Shown here: positions 17,356 to 26,842 of the stretch, in pieces | Layout of the letters: every line of letters starts with the position of its first letter | Numbering within the stretch: position 1 is the stretch's first letter | DNA from: Chthoniobacteraceae bacterium | GTDB lineage: Bacteria > Verrucomicrobiota > Verrucomicrobiia > Chthoniobacterales > Chthoniobacteraceae | Assembly: GCA_947476255.1 (NCBI GenBank) | Contig: CANJPY010000049.1 | Span: 1-37,699, forward strand | DNA: 37,699 nt | Direction: 5' to 3' | Translations under genes and position numbers: made by a program | Notes under the pieces: generated by a model | Told to the model about the DNA's origin: nothing | The model's input: only the letters and a program-made list of their open reading frames with translations | Database searches by the model: none

Positions 17356-18606
17356 ATGTTTAATGAATCCATGCATGCTTTTCTTCAATCTCGCGGTGCT
17401 GCGATCCGGCGTCGTGATCTCTTTCGTAATGCCTCCCTGTTGAGCTTGTCCGGCGTCATTTCGCATCTGCGCGCTGAAGAATCAATCACGCTCCCCTTTG
17501 CAAACGGACAGCGGCCCCTCGTGCGCTATCCACAAAAAAGACCGCTCATCAGACTCACATCCCGTCCCCCTCAGCTTGAAACACCTTTCAGCGTCTTCAA
17601 CGAGAGTGTGCTCACCCCGAATGATGCTTTCTTTGTTCGCTATCACCTTCCGAACATCCCTATGGAAATCGACTCCGAGAGTTTCCGTTTGGAAATTAAA
17701 GGTAGCGTGCAAAACGCTTTGAAACTCTCCATCAAGGACCTCAAGGATAATTTTTCGCCGGCCGAAATTGTCGCCGTGAACCAATGCTCAGGAAACAGCC
17801 GTGGGTTTTCCAATCCGCGCGTTAGCGGCGGGCAACTTGGAAATGGTGCCATGGGCAATGCCCGCTGGCGTGGAGTCCGATTGAAGGATGTTTTAGAAAA
17901 GGCAGGGGTCTCTGCCAATGCCAAGCAGGTGTCGTTTAATGGAATGGACACCCCTCCGGGGCCGCAGGTGCCTGATTTCATTAAAGCGCTGGAGATAGAC
18001 CATGCGATGAGCGCAGACGTCCTCCTCGCCTACAGCATGAACGGTGAAGACCTCCCGCTTCTAAACGGGTATCCCCTCCGGCTGGTCGTCCCCGGCTACT
18101 ATGGCACCTACTGGGTGAAGCATGTTCACGAAATCACTGTCCTAGACTCCGTGTTTGAAGGCTTTTGGATGTCGACGGCCTACCGCATCCCAAACACCCC
18201 GGGAGCTTGTATTCCTTCAGGAACGGCCGCGAAATCAACTTTGCCCATCGGTCGTCTCAACGTTCGCTCCTTTCTCACCAGCCATCTCGAGGGAGGAAGC
18301 ATCCAAATCCACCGTGAGACGGTACTGCGTGGCATCGCATTTGATGGTGGCGCGGGCATCAACGAAGTCGTCGTATCCATGGATGGTGGCAATGTATGGC
18401 GGAAAGCGGTCTTGGGTGAAGACCTTGGCAACTACTCGTTCAGGGAATGGACATTGCCAGTCACCCCACAGGTCAAGGGGCCATTGGAAATCAGAGTAAA
18501 GGCGACCAACCGCCTCGGCGAATCCCAACCCATGGATGCGCTTTGGAACCCTGCGGGATATATGAGAAACGTCGTTGAAGCCGTGAAGATCGAAGTTATT
18601 GCCTGA
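17356..18606 (+). CDS. sorA: Sulfite dehydrogenase catalytic subunit SorA (sulfite oxidase family)
   Basis: A Tat-exported molybdenum enzyme that oxidises sulfite to sulfate in the periplasm. The open frame extends to a GTG at 17281, but the ATG at 17356 (416 residues) or the ATG at 17371 gives a more usual N-terminus before the twin-arginine motif (IRRRDLFRNASLL). The active-site segment NQCSGNSRGF is intact, with the Mo-ligand cysteine at residue 144, followed by GAMGNARWRGVRL, and PLRLVVPGYYGTYWVKH near 250 is classic. The C-terminal dimerisation domain includes GAGINEVVVSMDGG and LWNPAGYMRN. The small cytochrome gene 9 bases downstream matches the SorAB arrangement of Starkeya-type sulfite dehydrogenases. 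Confidence 0.93.
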   Translation: MFNESMHAFLQSRGAAIRRRDLFRNASLLSLSGVISHLRAEESITLPFANGQRPLVRYPQKRPLIRLTSRPPQLETPFSVFNESVLTPNDAFFVRYHLPNIPMEIDSESFRLEIKGSVQNALKLSIKDLKDNFSPAEIVAVNQCSGNSRGFSNPRVSGGQLGNGAMGNARWRGVRLKDVLEKAGVSANAKQVSFNGMDTPPGPQVPDFIKALEIDHAMSADVLLAYSMNGEDLPLLNGYPLRLVVPGYYGTYWVKHVHEITVLDSVFEGFWMSTAYRIPNTPGACIPSGTAAKSTLPIGRLNVRSFLTSHLEGGSIQIHRETVLRGIAFDGGAGINEVVVSMDGGNVWRKAVLGEDLGNYSFREWTLPVTPQVKGPLEIRVKATNRLGESQPMDALWNPAGYMRNVVEAVKIEVIA

Positions 18607-18614
18607 CCCATCGT

Positions 18615-18920
18615 ATGAAAACTACAAGCCTCCTTCTTACTGCGCTCCTCTCCACAGGGGCATTCTCGGCCCCCCTCAAAATTGAACTGCCCGCTGAAGC
18701 TCCAACACTCAAAGCGGCCGCAGGCGTTGAAATCGCAATGCAGAACTGCCTGACTTGTCACTCCGCGGAATACATGACAACCCAACCGCCGCTCTCACGC
18801 GCCGCATGGAAAGCATCCGTAGATAAAATGAAAGGCAAGTTCGGCGCCCAAATTCCGGCGGAACAAATCGAGACTCTGGTTGATTACCTGTCCAAAAATT
18901 ACGGCCAACCCAATCCTTGA
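18615..18920 (+). CDS. sorB: Small c-type cytochrome, SorB-like subunit of sulfite dehydrogenase
   Basis: A 101-residue exported cytochrome that should accept electrons from SorA. A signal peptide (residues 1-19, ending GAFSA) is followed by one heme motif, CLTCH at 45-49. The segment HSAEYMTTQPPLSRAAWKASVDKMKGKFGAQI is as expected for SorB and related sulfite dehydrogenase cytochromes, with Met72 a likely distal heme ligand. It ends 42 bases before the stop of the convergent DUF1501 gene. No good terminator was seen in that gap. Confidence 0.9.
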   Translation: MKTTSLLLTALLSTGAFSAPLKIELPAEAPTLKAAAGVEIAMQNCLTCHSAEYMTTQPPLSRAAWKASVDKMKGKFGAQIPAEQIETLVDYLSKNYGQPNP

Positions 18921-18962
18921 TTTACAATGGTTAAGGCGCCGCTTCGTCCGCCACAAACCATC

Positions 18963-20234
18963 TCAGGAAAACAACCGAGGGACAGGAACACCGCCGTCGG
19001 TGATGGGCACGGGCCTGTCTCCGTCATAGAGATTCTTCGTGTAGTCAATCCCCATTGCCGCATGAATCGTCGCAAACAGATCAGGTACGGAGACGGCATC
19101 GGCGACAATTGCTTTGCCCAGCTCATCGCTCTGTCCATGCGCACCGCAATGCCGTAACCCACCGCCCGCAAGCACACAACTGAACGTTTTACCCTGGTGG
19201 CCGCGGCCTCCACCGCTGTCAAACTCCGGCGGTCGCCCAAATTCGGAAGACACGACAATTAATGTCTTCTCCAGAAGTTGGCGTGTTTCCAAATCCTCAA
19301 TCAAGGCCGCCATCGCGGTATCGAGTTCCTGAATGAGTTCGTGCTGTTTTAAGATTCCGGCGTTGTGGACATCCCAGCCCGCTCCATTCAGAAAATTGAG
19401 ATTGTGCGAGACCTCCACAAATCGGACTCCCTTCTCCACTAAGCGGCGCGCGAGCAGGCAACGCTGTCCAAACTCACCGCCGTATTTAAGGCGCAAATCT
19501 TGTTTCTCCTCATCCAGACGAAACACCCGATTAAATTCAGGCCCGCTCAGACGCAGACTCTGCGTTATAGCCGCGTCATAATCTGCGACTCGAGCATCTT
19601 TAACGGAAGCCTGACTTTCTTGAAGGGTCGAAAGAAAACCTTCCCTTCGAGACTGGCGTTCGAGTGTAAGCCCCTCGGGATGCGAAAGACCCGCAGGGCC
19701 ACGCCCAGTTTCCGTGAGGTACAGATACCCGGACTTTGCTCCAAGAAACCCGGGGCCGCGGGTGCTGTTGGGATACCCAATGACAACATAAGGCGGCGCC
19801 CCCTCGTGCGCAGACCCGCGCTCATGCGCGATGACAGACCCCAGTGACGGGTACGTCACCGTGCCGCTAATCGAGCGCCCCGTGTGCATCCGATTCGTCG
19901 CAGCCGCGTGTTCGTCAATGACATCGTGATGCACAGTGCGCAACACAGTCACTCGGTCCATCAGCGGCGCCAACTTTGAAAGGTGTTCACATACACGTAC
20001 ACCTTCGACGGCTGTTGGTATGCTCTCATAATAGGATCCCGCCTGCTTCTTGCTCGGATCCCCCGGTCGTTTTGGATCAAACGTGTCAATCTGGGACATG
20101 CCTCCACCCAGCCAAATCGAAATCACATGATCCGCTTTCCCTGCGATCACGGAACTCCTCGAAGCACCAGAAACTGGCAGAATGCGGGAACTTATCAAGG
20201 CACCCGCGCTGGCGATAAATTGACGACGATTCAT
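18963..20234 (-). CDS. DUF1501 domain protein, Tat-exported (second copy)
   Basis: The ATG at 20234 begins the twin-arginine signal ([16 protein letters not shown]), giving 423 residues; the longer open frame would overlap the upstream gene by 43 bases and is not needed. Family landmarks are [20 protein letters not shown] near 37-56, [51 protein letters not shown] and [17 protein letters not shown]. Compared with the copy at 4430, the RDHH motif reads RGHQ, so one of the usual Asp/His pair is changed. It lies 23 bases downstream of the LamG-PSD1 gene and is almost surely cotranscribed with it. Its activity is unknown. Confidence 0.92.
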   Translation of the reverse strand: MNRRQFIASAGALISSRILPVSGASRSSVIAGKADHVISIWLGGGMSQIDTFDPKRPGDPSKKQAGSYYESIPTAVEGVRVCEHLSKLAPLMDRVTVLRTVHHDVIDEHAAATNRMHTGRSISGTVTYPSLGSVIAHERGSAHEGAPPYVVIGYPNSTRGPGFLGAKSGYLYLTETGRGPAGLSHPEGLTLERQSRREGFLSTLQESQASVKDARVADYDAAITQSLRLSGPEFNRVFRLDEEKQDLRLKYGGEFGQRCLLARRLVEKGVRFVEVSHNLNFLNGAGWDVHNAGILKQHELIQELDTAMAALIEDLETRQLLEKTLIVVSSEFGRPPEFDSGGGRGHQGKTFSCVLAGGGLRHCGAHGQSDELGKAIVADAVSVPDLFATIHAAMGIDYTKNLYDGDRPVPITDGGVPVPRLFS

Positions 20235-20257
20235 AAAAATTAAATTGGGAGGTGTCT

Positions 20258-23200
20258 TTACGGCATCCAAACAAACTCGCGACTGTTTATCAGACTCCAC
20301 ACAATATCCTCATAGCGTTCACGCCAATTCGAACGCAACCGAGGGTCCGCTGGCGGTCCGCGGCGAGCCCGTTTATCATTTTCGAGCGCAATCCTGTTGG
20401 CCTCCGGGTTTAAATGATTAAACCAGGTGACGCGCGGAAGTGGCGCAGGATATACCGGCGCAACCACATCCGTGTTGCCAAGAACCCTCGAGTCAAACCC
20501 CTCTCGAAGCGCCTCAGAAAATTTTCTCACCTCCTCAGAAATTGGCATCCTGCTCAGGAAGCGCGCAAACAGTGACTGCACAAGCGCCTCTGGCGAAGGT
20601 GCTGCAATCGCCAACTCTGCCAACGCACTCCCGTCGGCAGCCCTGATGAGCGACAGGGAAAGAGCGCCATTGGCCAGGACCCCTGGCTGCAAAACATTCG
20701 GAGCCACCTCCCGGTCCGTCCTCGCTGTCTGACGCGCGCCACTCCACCCAAAGGCCTCCAAGACATCCACAACGCATTGCGCATAGGGAAGGCTCAAGCT
20801 GGGACGGTCACGCTCGTTCGTCAGATTTGCAAACATCCACGCACGGGTTGGTTTGCCCAGGTTGATACGGGCTCCCTCCGCCCTGCGCCCCGTGGGATCA
20901 AACGTGATTTCCTCGGCGTCAATCTTTCGACCGGCAGCGGTATGCAGCGAATCTACAACCTGTTCTGCGGTGAGGCGCCGCCGCTCTGGAGCGTTAAAGA
21001 AACGCAGTTCGGATGACGCCGCAAGATTCGCACCCGTCGCCTCACGCTGGTAAAGCTGCGAGGTCAGAATCCGCCGCGTCAGATGCTTCAGATCGTAGCC
21101 GTGAGCCACAAAGTCCTTAGCCAACCAATCCAACAACTCTGGATGAGAGGGGGCGTGCCCCTCCCAGTCGTGCGGTGGTTCCACGAAACCGGCCCCCATG
21201 AAACGCCGCCAAACACGGTTTACGAGAACCTGCGCGAACCGAGAGTTTTGAGGCGCCGTCACCAAGGCGGCAAAGCGCTCCCGCGTGTCGGCAGGAACTT
21301 TCATCAACCGGTCCAGCGAGGAATCGTCACGGCAGCCCGTCGTCCCAGCAAAAGGCCAAACCGGAGCAACAGCCTCGTCGGGGGCGAGGGTTACCTTGAT
21401 CAATGATTCCCTGGCTTTCTTTTCAAAAAATGCCGCAGGCACTCTGCTCTTCATGGGCACCTTGACCGGCTTCTTCTCAAACATCGCAGCCAGCGCGTAC
21501 AAGTCAGACTGCTTGGTACTGTGGTAGGGAGAATCGTGACAGCGCGCACATTGTAACTCGATTCCAAGAAAGGCGGACGCCACGATCTGTCCCTTTGTCG
21601 CAAACGGTGAATCGTTCTCTCCCGCCACACCAAAGCCGGCACTTCCCCCCGTGTGAGGACTCCCGCGAAGCAAAAGCAATTCGCTCACGAATCGATCCAT
21701 CGGCTTATTATCCTGAAGCGCATCCAAAAGGAACCAGCGAAATGGCCCCGTAGTATTGAGACTCGGATTGATGAGTGTCGGATTCTCGGCGAGCACGTCC
21801 ATCCAATAGGGCATCCAAGAATCAGCCCACCGTTTATCGGCCAAAAGGAGGTCCATTTGCCGCACTCTTTTGTCAGCCCGAGTGTCGGCCAGAAAATCTC
21901 GCACTTCCACCTCGCTGGGGGAGGTCCCGGTGAGATCCAGAAACACCCGCCGTAGAAACGCCGCGTCCCCAAGTACAGGCGACGGCGCCACTTCATCCGA
22001 TGTGACAGGCGGCGCCGGCCAAGCCGCGCCGGATTGTATCCACCCTTCAAGAACAGCGATCTGCTCCTTTTTAAGCCCCTGCCCCTTGGGCGGCATTCGC
22101 TCGTCATCGTCAATGCTCCGAATCCGGCTCAGAAGCTCGCTTGCAGCAATATTCCCCGGCACAACCGCCGCTTTTCCAGATTCGCCACAGCGCAGCGCAT
22201 TCTCGCGCGTGTTAAGACGCAATCCCCCCTTTTCCTTATCACCATGACAGCGGAAACATTCGTCCCTCAAGAGCCCAAAAACTTGAGTTTGAAAACGGCG
22301 CGCGTCTTCCAATGAGGTTTTCGAACTTGCCTCCAACGCGCGTTCCACTTTCTGCGAAAGGTAAAAATCCACTGGGTTTGCATTTCCAAGCGGTATCGGA
22401 GGAAGCGGATTTTCTGCCACCCAACTTTTTGCAGTATCATGCCTCGACTTCCAAAACCCATTTTGTGAGGCAGCCGCAGACCGCCGGTTGCCTGTATCGA
22501 ATGCTTCCAACTCAGCTAAGATTCGACGCAGCGCTGGCTCAACTGCGGAATCCGTAAGTGCGAGATGATGCTCAGCGCCTTGAGCAGAGACCACCCGATA
22601 TGAGGCGTTATCCACGGCTTGTACTGCCAGACAAAGCTCGCCCAATTCGGCGCGCAACTTCGGCCCACCCACCAACGTCTCCAAAACAATCCGACACCTG
22701 CCACTCTCTGGTACAAATGCCTCACCAAACGACTCCATCTGGCCGTACCCACGAATGCGAGCGCCAGACAAAGGAGGATCAGGAAGAGGCTCCACTGGCT
22801 CTTCTCCGTCTGGTGGTGACTTGGCCAGCTTACCAGTAATCGCCACTTGCACCCCATTGACCCATAAACGCCCCAAAGAGCGGGTCCTCATCACAAACCG
22901 CTTCTCTCCTGCGGGCAAAACAACATCCGCCGCCAATCGCACCAGTAAAGGCCCCTTCCACACCTCCCGAATACCCCAGCTATCAAAACGCGAGGGAAGA
23001 CGAGGCAGCAAAAAATAATCGGTATTCCACTGCATGGTTTGCTCCGGCCACGTCTCGCCTTCATTCAGCCAGCGTGTATGCGCGGGCGCGCCTTCGTGAA
23101 TTGTGACAAGAACCTTGCCCTCGGGAAGCGGGCCTAACTCGGGCATCTTCGCTTCCGCAGCTTTGACCACCGGCGCTTCCCCGCTTCGCCCGAACCGCTG

Positions 23201-23977
23201 ACGGACAACCTCGTCTGACAACGCCTCACGATGTATCGCCACGGCATCAAGCATGCCGCGGAAACTACTGGCCCCAGCACCGCCTCTGGTCGATCCAATC
23301 CAAACCGCGTCATCGTCCACAATGGGTGCTTCGAGCGTTTCTCCCCCCATGTCCCATTTGCCAGGAAGGGGCCGTCCGTCCAACCAACCACGTACGCTAT
23401 CAGGTTTTCCAAACTGGTACGCCACAGCTACATGATGCCAGCCTGAACCAATCTGAAAACCGGCACCAGTCGTCCACCGGTGCCAGTGGCCGTCCTTTCC
23501 GGACTGCTCAGGCTTCCGCTGGGTCGCAAATAAAAAATTGAGATGCGCACTGCCTCCAGTCTCCCTCAATCGCAGCGCCCAGTTTTGATTATCTGCTCCG
23601 AACCGAGGCGCCCCTGTCCTTCCCTTTCCAACCACAGTCACAACGTCGCCCTCTTTCAATACCGACACGTTCACCCAAGCCTCCAACGTGATTGCGTCTC
23701 CATTGGTAAAATCCAGAAAACTATTGGGGCCGGGATCTGGAAAAGAGAAATAAGCACCACCGCCCTCCAACCGGACCGCCGTGTTCGTAGATTCCATCTC
23801 GGGGAACTCAGGCGGCCGAGGCCCCGGCACGTCCCGATGCACTCCCCCATGTGCCTCGAGTAGAGTCGTCTCTTCCGCATTAAAATCCCAGCGAATGACG
23901 GGCGACGCCACTGTCTCAAACGAAACAGCGAAGACACCTACCAATAGCCATAGAAATCTGGACCAGGGGAGATTCAT
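20258..23977 (-). CDS. Large PSD1 cytochrome with N-terminal LamG-like domain
   Basis: About 1239 residues from the ATG at 23977, which opens a signal peptide ([20 protein letters not shown]); the open frame reaches 24058. Residues about 25-240 look like a LamG/concanavalin domain ([48 protein letters not shown]), a common carbohydrate-binding fold. Residues about 250-410 are beta-rich and PA14-like ([19 protein letters not shown]). PSCyt1 follows with CFRCH at 574-578 and the MPPKGQGL motif. DUF1549 comes next, with a second heme motif CARCH at 810-814 before [22 protein letters not shown]1553 is C-terminal ([20 protein letters not shown]). The extra N-terminal domains make it about 400 residues longer than the other two PSD1 proteins here and suggest binding to a polymer or sugar chain. 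Confidence 0.9.
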   Translation of the reverse strand: MNLPWSRFLWLLVGVFAVSFETVASPVIRWDFNAEETTLLEAHGGVHRDVPGPRPPEFPEMESTNTAVRLEGGGAYFSFPDPGPNSFLDFTNGDAITLEAWVNVSVLKEGDVVTVVGKGRTGAPRFGADNQNWALRLRETGGSAHLNFLFATQRKPEQSGKDGHWHRWTTGAGFQIGSGWHHVAVAYQFGKPDSVRGWLDGRPLPGKWDMGGETLEAPIVDDDAVWIGSTRGGAGASSFRGMLDAVAIHREALSDEVVRQRFGRSGEAPVVKAAEAKMPELGPLPEGKVLVTIHEGAPAHTRWLNEGETWPEQTMQWNTDYFLLPRLPSRFDSWGIREVWKGPLLVRLAADVVLPAGEKRFVMRTRSLGRLWVNGVQVAITGKLAKSPPDGEEPVEPLPDPPLSGARIRGYGQMESFGEAFVPESGRCRIVLETLVGGPKLRAELGELCLAVQAVDNASYRVVSAQGAEHHLALTDSAVEPALRRILAELEAFDTGNRRSAAASQNGFWKSRHDTAKSWVAENPLPPIPLGNANPVDFYLSQKVERALEASSKTSLEDARRFQTQVFGLLRDECFRCHGDKEKGGLRLNTRENALRCGESGKAAVVPGNIAASELLSRIRSIDDDERMPPKGQGLKKEQIAVLEGWIQSGAAWPAPPVTSDEVAPSPVLGDAAFLRRVFLDLTGTSPSEVEVRDFLADTRADKRVRQMDLLLADKRWADSWMPYWMDVLAENPTLINPSLNTTGPFRWFLLDALQDNKPMDRFVSELLLLRGSPHTGGSAGFGVAGENDSPFATKGQIVASAFLGIELQCARCHDSPYHSTKQSDLYALAAMFEKKPVKVPMKSRVPAAFFEKKARESLIKVTLAPDEAVAPVWPFAGTTGCRDDSSLDRLMKVPADTRERFAALVTAPQNSRFAQVLVNRVWRRFMGAGFVEPPHDWEGHAPSHPELLDWLAKDFVAHGYDLKHLTRRILTSQLYQREATGANLAASSELRFFNAPERRRLTAEQVVDSLHTAAGRKIDAEEITFDPTGRRAEGARINLGKPTRAWMFANLTNERDRPSLSLPYAQCVVDVLEAFGWSGARQTARTDREVAPNVLQPGVLANGALSLSLIRAADGSALAELAIAAPSPEALVQSLFARFLSRMPISEEVRKFSEALREGFDSRVLGNTDVVAPVYPAPLPRVTWFNHLNPEANRIALENDKRARRGPPADPRLRSNWRERYEDIVWSLINSREFVWMP

Positions 23978-24066
23978 ACAAACATCATGCGCGCTTTCTG
24001 AACCGAGGCAATCGTCCGTGTGGATAGTGGCACTTTGCTCTATTTCTGGCACACTCAAGAATCTCG
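23978..24066. promoter_or_regulatory. Divergent promoter region with TGGCAC direct repeat
   Basis: These 89 bases lie between the LamG-PSD1 gene (-) and the sensor kinase gene (+). TGGCAC occurs twice, at 24028-24033 and 24047-24052, 19 bases apart. That could be a binding site for the response regulator encoded next door, but it may be chance. No clear -10/-35 pair was seen. Confidence 0.25.
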
Positions 24067-26157
24067 ATGATAGCCCGCCTGCTTCAGCATCTTTTTTTTA
24101 CGCTAGCCGGAGTCATGCTTGCGACAGCCGCCAACGCCGCCCCACTACTAACCGTGGAGGCGGTTCGTGCACTTACTTTTAAAGAGGCCGTGAAGGGAAA
24201 TGCCGTCGAACTGGATGGCGTTATTACCTATCTTCGTTACGCCTCGGATGCTGAATTCAACTTCAACCTCAACGAGTCCACGGGGGGAGTCATGATTTAT
24301 CCCAAGCAACACGTCCAGCTGCAAACAGGACAGAGGGTGAAGGTTAAAGGAAAGACTCTCATTTCCGGACACGGAATCCGCATTCAGGCAGACAGCGTCG
24401 AACCAGGAGACATCGAAGCACTACCCGCTCCGGAACCCCTTGCATTCGAATCTCTCCGTTTGCAAGGTTCCCAGGGCCGCTTTGTCGAAATCGAGGCAAC
24501 TTTGCGCTCGGCACGCATGGAGTCGCCCTCCATTCAACCCAGAAGACTGGCGCTTGATTTTGGTTCGGCCAAAGATCGTATTACAGCTTGGGTTCTACAC
24601 TTTGAACCGCACTCCGAGTCTTACCCCCCGGGGAGCCGACTCAGGCTCAAGGGTATCCCCATACACTGGACGAACGACAGGGGCCAAATGCAAAGTGTCA
24701 GTCTCATCGTGAATTCCATCTTGGATGTGGAACGCATCCATGTGCCTGCAACGCCTCAGGAACAAACTCTGGAAGAGGTTCTGCTTTGGAATGCAGTGGC
24801 ACGCGCTGAAGCACCAATCACGACAACAGGCACGGTTACTTATGTGCGCCCCGGTGAGTTGGTGGTCCTTCAAGAGGGAAACCACGCTCTGAAGGTTCGG
24901 CCAATCCATTCCGATGCGCTCGGCATAACTCCAAGTTTCACAACGTTCGCACAAGGAGACCACGTCGAGGCTACAGGATACCCAGCCATGGGCGGGTACA
25001 CAGTGGAATTGGAAGACGCTACGCTCAAACCGTTGTCTTCAGCAAAAATACCGGAGCCAACAAATTATGCAAATGCAGCGGAGGTTCTCATGCCGAAAGG
25101 CTTAGTCGACCGAGACTCCCAGTTGATGCGCCTTCGCGGCACTCTCACGGACCTGCGCGAACGAGATGGATTCAACAGGCTTGAATTGACCACTGAAAAG
25201 CTTTCCTTCACAGCGTTGCTCCCCGTCGAGGAGATCCTGCCCAAAGCGGTGCGCCCGGGCGCGCAACTGAGCGTCTCAGGCATTTGTAATCTGAGCCTGA
25301 GTGAAGAGCGCCGGCGTCTTGGCAAACCACCGGATCAATTTAGCCTTCAACTCGAAAACGCCAGCCAGTTAACAATCTTGAGGGAGGCGCCCTGGTGGAA
25401 TAAGCGACGCCTGTTCATTACGGCCAGTGCAGCGCTGTCCGCTGCCGTGCTGTGTGCAAGTTGGGCCATCCTCGCAGGACGTAAAAACGCGAGACTGAAA
25501 GCGGAAATCGCAAGGCGTGAACTGGCGGAGCTGCAACTCAGGTCTGATCGAAAACGAATGGCGGGCGATTTACACGACACGCTTGAACAAACGCTTCTGG
25601 CAACGGGCCTGCAACTTGCCGCCGCCACTCGCTCCATCCAACACTCCCCCGACACAGCCGCAGCCAAACTAACTCTTGCCAATCAATTGCTTGCACGTGG
25701 AAGAAAAGAAGTGCGCGACGCCGTCTGGGATCTGCATATTGGTGAAACCCAAGCTCAACCTCTAGGCCTCCTGCTCAAGAAAGCGTGCGAGGACGCAAAC
25801 GCCCAAAACATCGCCAGCGTTTCCTATAATGGACCGACAGGTCCTTCCTCGGCGCCAACTCCAATCGCTTCACAAGTGCTACGAATTGTCCAGGAATCGC
25901 TTACAAACGCTCTAAAACACGCCCAACCCTCCCGCGTGCAGGTGTGTCTGGAGGAAACGCCAACGGCCATTCGATTGACCGTCTCAGATGATGGGTGTGG
26001 ATTTGACGCGTCTGCCATCCCCGGCCCCGAAGCTGGCCACTTCGGGCTCTCCAGCATACGGGAGCGCATCCAGCGCTTGGACGGCCTCTTACACATCGAG
26101 ACGCCAGAAGCCGGCGGCACAATCATCGTGGCGCAAATTCCAAAGCTGCATTCATGA
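24067..26157 (+). CDS. Membrane sensor histidine kinase (NarL-type) with periplasmic OB-fold-like sensor
   Basis: A 696-residue kinase. A signal-like N-terminus (1-24) is followed by a large predicted periplasmic part and one membrane segment at about 449-470. The cytoplasmic part has a HisKA_3 dimerisation domain with phospho-acceptor His503 in RMAGDLHDTLEQ, the N-box IVQESLTNALKHA at 607-619, the G-box SDDGCGFD at 640-647 and GHFGLSSIRERI at 657-668. The periplasmic part appears to hold about four beta-rich units (near 42-115, 135-220, 250-322 and 352-435), each with a V.v.G...y pattern such as AVELDGVITYLR, VKVKGKTLIS, TTGTVTYVRPGELVVLQEG and LMRLRGTLTDLR, like tandem OB folds. The ligand is unknown. 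It overlaps the response regulator gene by four bases (ATGA). Confidence 0.92.
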   Translation: MIARLLQHLFFTLAGVMLATAANAAPLLTVEAVRALTFKEAVKGNAVELDGVITYLRYASDAEFNFNLNESTGGVMIYPKQHVQLQTGQRVKVKGKTLISGHGIRIQADSVEPGDIEALPAPEPLAFESLRLQGSQGRFVEIEATLRSARMESPSIQPRRLALDFGSAKDRITAWVLHFEPHSESYPPGSRLRLKGIPIHWTNDRGQMQSVSLIVNSILDVERIHVPATPQEQTLEEVLLWNAVARAEAPITTTGTVTYVRPGELVVLQEGNHALKVRPIHSDALGITPSFTTFAQGDHVEATGYPAMGGYTVELEDATLKPLSSAKIPEPTNYANAAEVLMPKGLVDRDSQLMRLRGTLTDLRERDGFNRLELTTEKLSFTALLPVEEILPKAVRPGAQLSVSGICNLSLSEERRRLGKPPDQFSLQLENASQLTILREAPWWNKRRLFITASAALSAAVLCASWAILAGRKNARLKAEIARRELAELQLRSDRKRMAGDLHDTLEQTLLATGLQLAAATRSIQHSPDTAAAKLTLANQLLARGRKEVRDAVWDLHIGETQAQPLGLLLKKACEDANAQNIASVSYNGPTGPSSAPTPIASQVLRIVQESLTNALKHAQPSRVQVCLEETPTAIRLTVSDDGCGFDASAIPGPEAGHFGLSSIRERIQRLDGLLHIETPEAGGTIIVAQIPKLHS

Positions 26158-26771
26158 AGCCACCGATTCGATTGTTAATAGCTGACGACCACACCATTGT
26201 GCGAATGGGCCTCAGGGCGTTTTTTGAGCTGGAAACTCAATTGCAAATTGTGGGAGAAGCGTCCACTGCGCAAGAAACGATCTCAGCCCATGCGGCTCTA
26301 AAACCAGACGTCACGCTTCTGGACCTGCGCATGCCAGGAGGAGGAATCGAGGCACTCAAAAGTATTCTCGGCGCTTTTCCCGACGCTCGCGTCCTCATTC
26401 TAACCACCTCGGATCTGGAGGAAGATATCTACCGGGCCCTGCGTGCTGGAGCTAGCGGATACGCGCTCAAAACAACGGATCCAGAACGTCTGACCGAGGC
26501 CATCTGCAGCATTCACGCGGGGGCGCGCTGGCTTCCAGAAGAGGTGACACGGACCCTCGCCGACAGAGAATCAGGCAAAGAATTGTCTCCTCGTGAAATA
26601 GAAGTCTTGCGACTCGTCGTTAAGGGACTGACCAACCCAGAGATTTCAGAGGCACTGCAAATATCGCTTGGCACGACAAAGGCGCACCTCCGCTCCATCT
26701 TGGACAAGCTTCAGGTGAGTGACCGAACGGAAGCGACTTCCGAGGCGCATCGCCGCGGCATTCTCGAGTAG
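26154..26771 (+). CDS. NarL/FixJ-family response regulator
   Basis: A 205-residue response regulator and partner of the upstream kinase. The receiver domain has the acidic pair Asp11-Asp12, the phospho-acceptor Asp57 in VTLLDLRMPGG, the switch threonine in LILTTSD and the conserved lysine in GYALKTTDPE. The C-terminal LuxR-type HTH begins at about residue 140 (LSPREIEVLRLVVKGLTNPEIS...TTKAHLRSILDKLQV). It likely controls the divergent LamG-PSD1/DUF1501 pair, inferred from position only. The gene is convergent with the AraC-type regulator 71 bases downstream. Confidence 0.95.
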   Translation: MKPPIRLLIADDHTIVRMGLRAFFELETQLQIVGEASTAQETISAHAALKPDVTLLDLRMPGGGIEALKSILGAFPDARVLILTTSDLEEDIYRALRAGASGYALKTTDPERLTEAICSIHAGARWLPEEVTRTLADRESGKELSPREIEVLRLVVKGLTNPEISEALQISLGTTKAHLRSILDKLQVSDRTEATSEAHRRGILE

Positions 26772-26842
26772 GGAAGTCCCCGCCCGCCCTCGCCCAGTGC
26801 CCAAGGGAGCATTCTTGCGCAAGTCTCGGCGACTCCGGCGAG

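Noticed and set aside
24028..24052. Sigma-54-like promoter (TGGCAC...TTGC)
   Set aside because: Only six bases separate GG and GC, whereas sigma-54 promoters need about ten, so the element was kept only as a direct repeat.
26772..26842. Terminator hairpin between the response regulator and the AraC gene
   Set aside because: Only short imperfect GC stems (CTCG/CGAG) without a T run are present.
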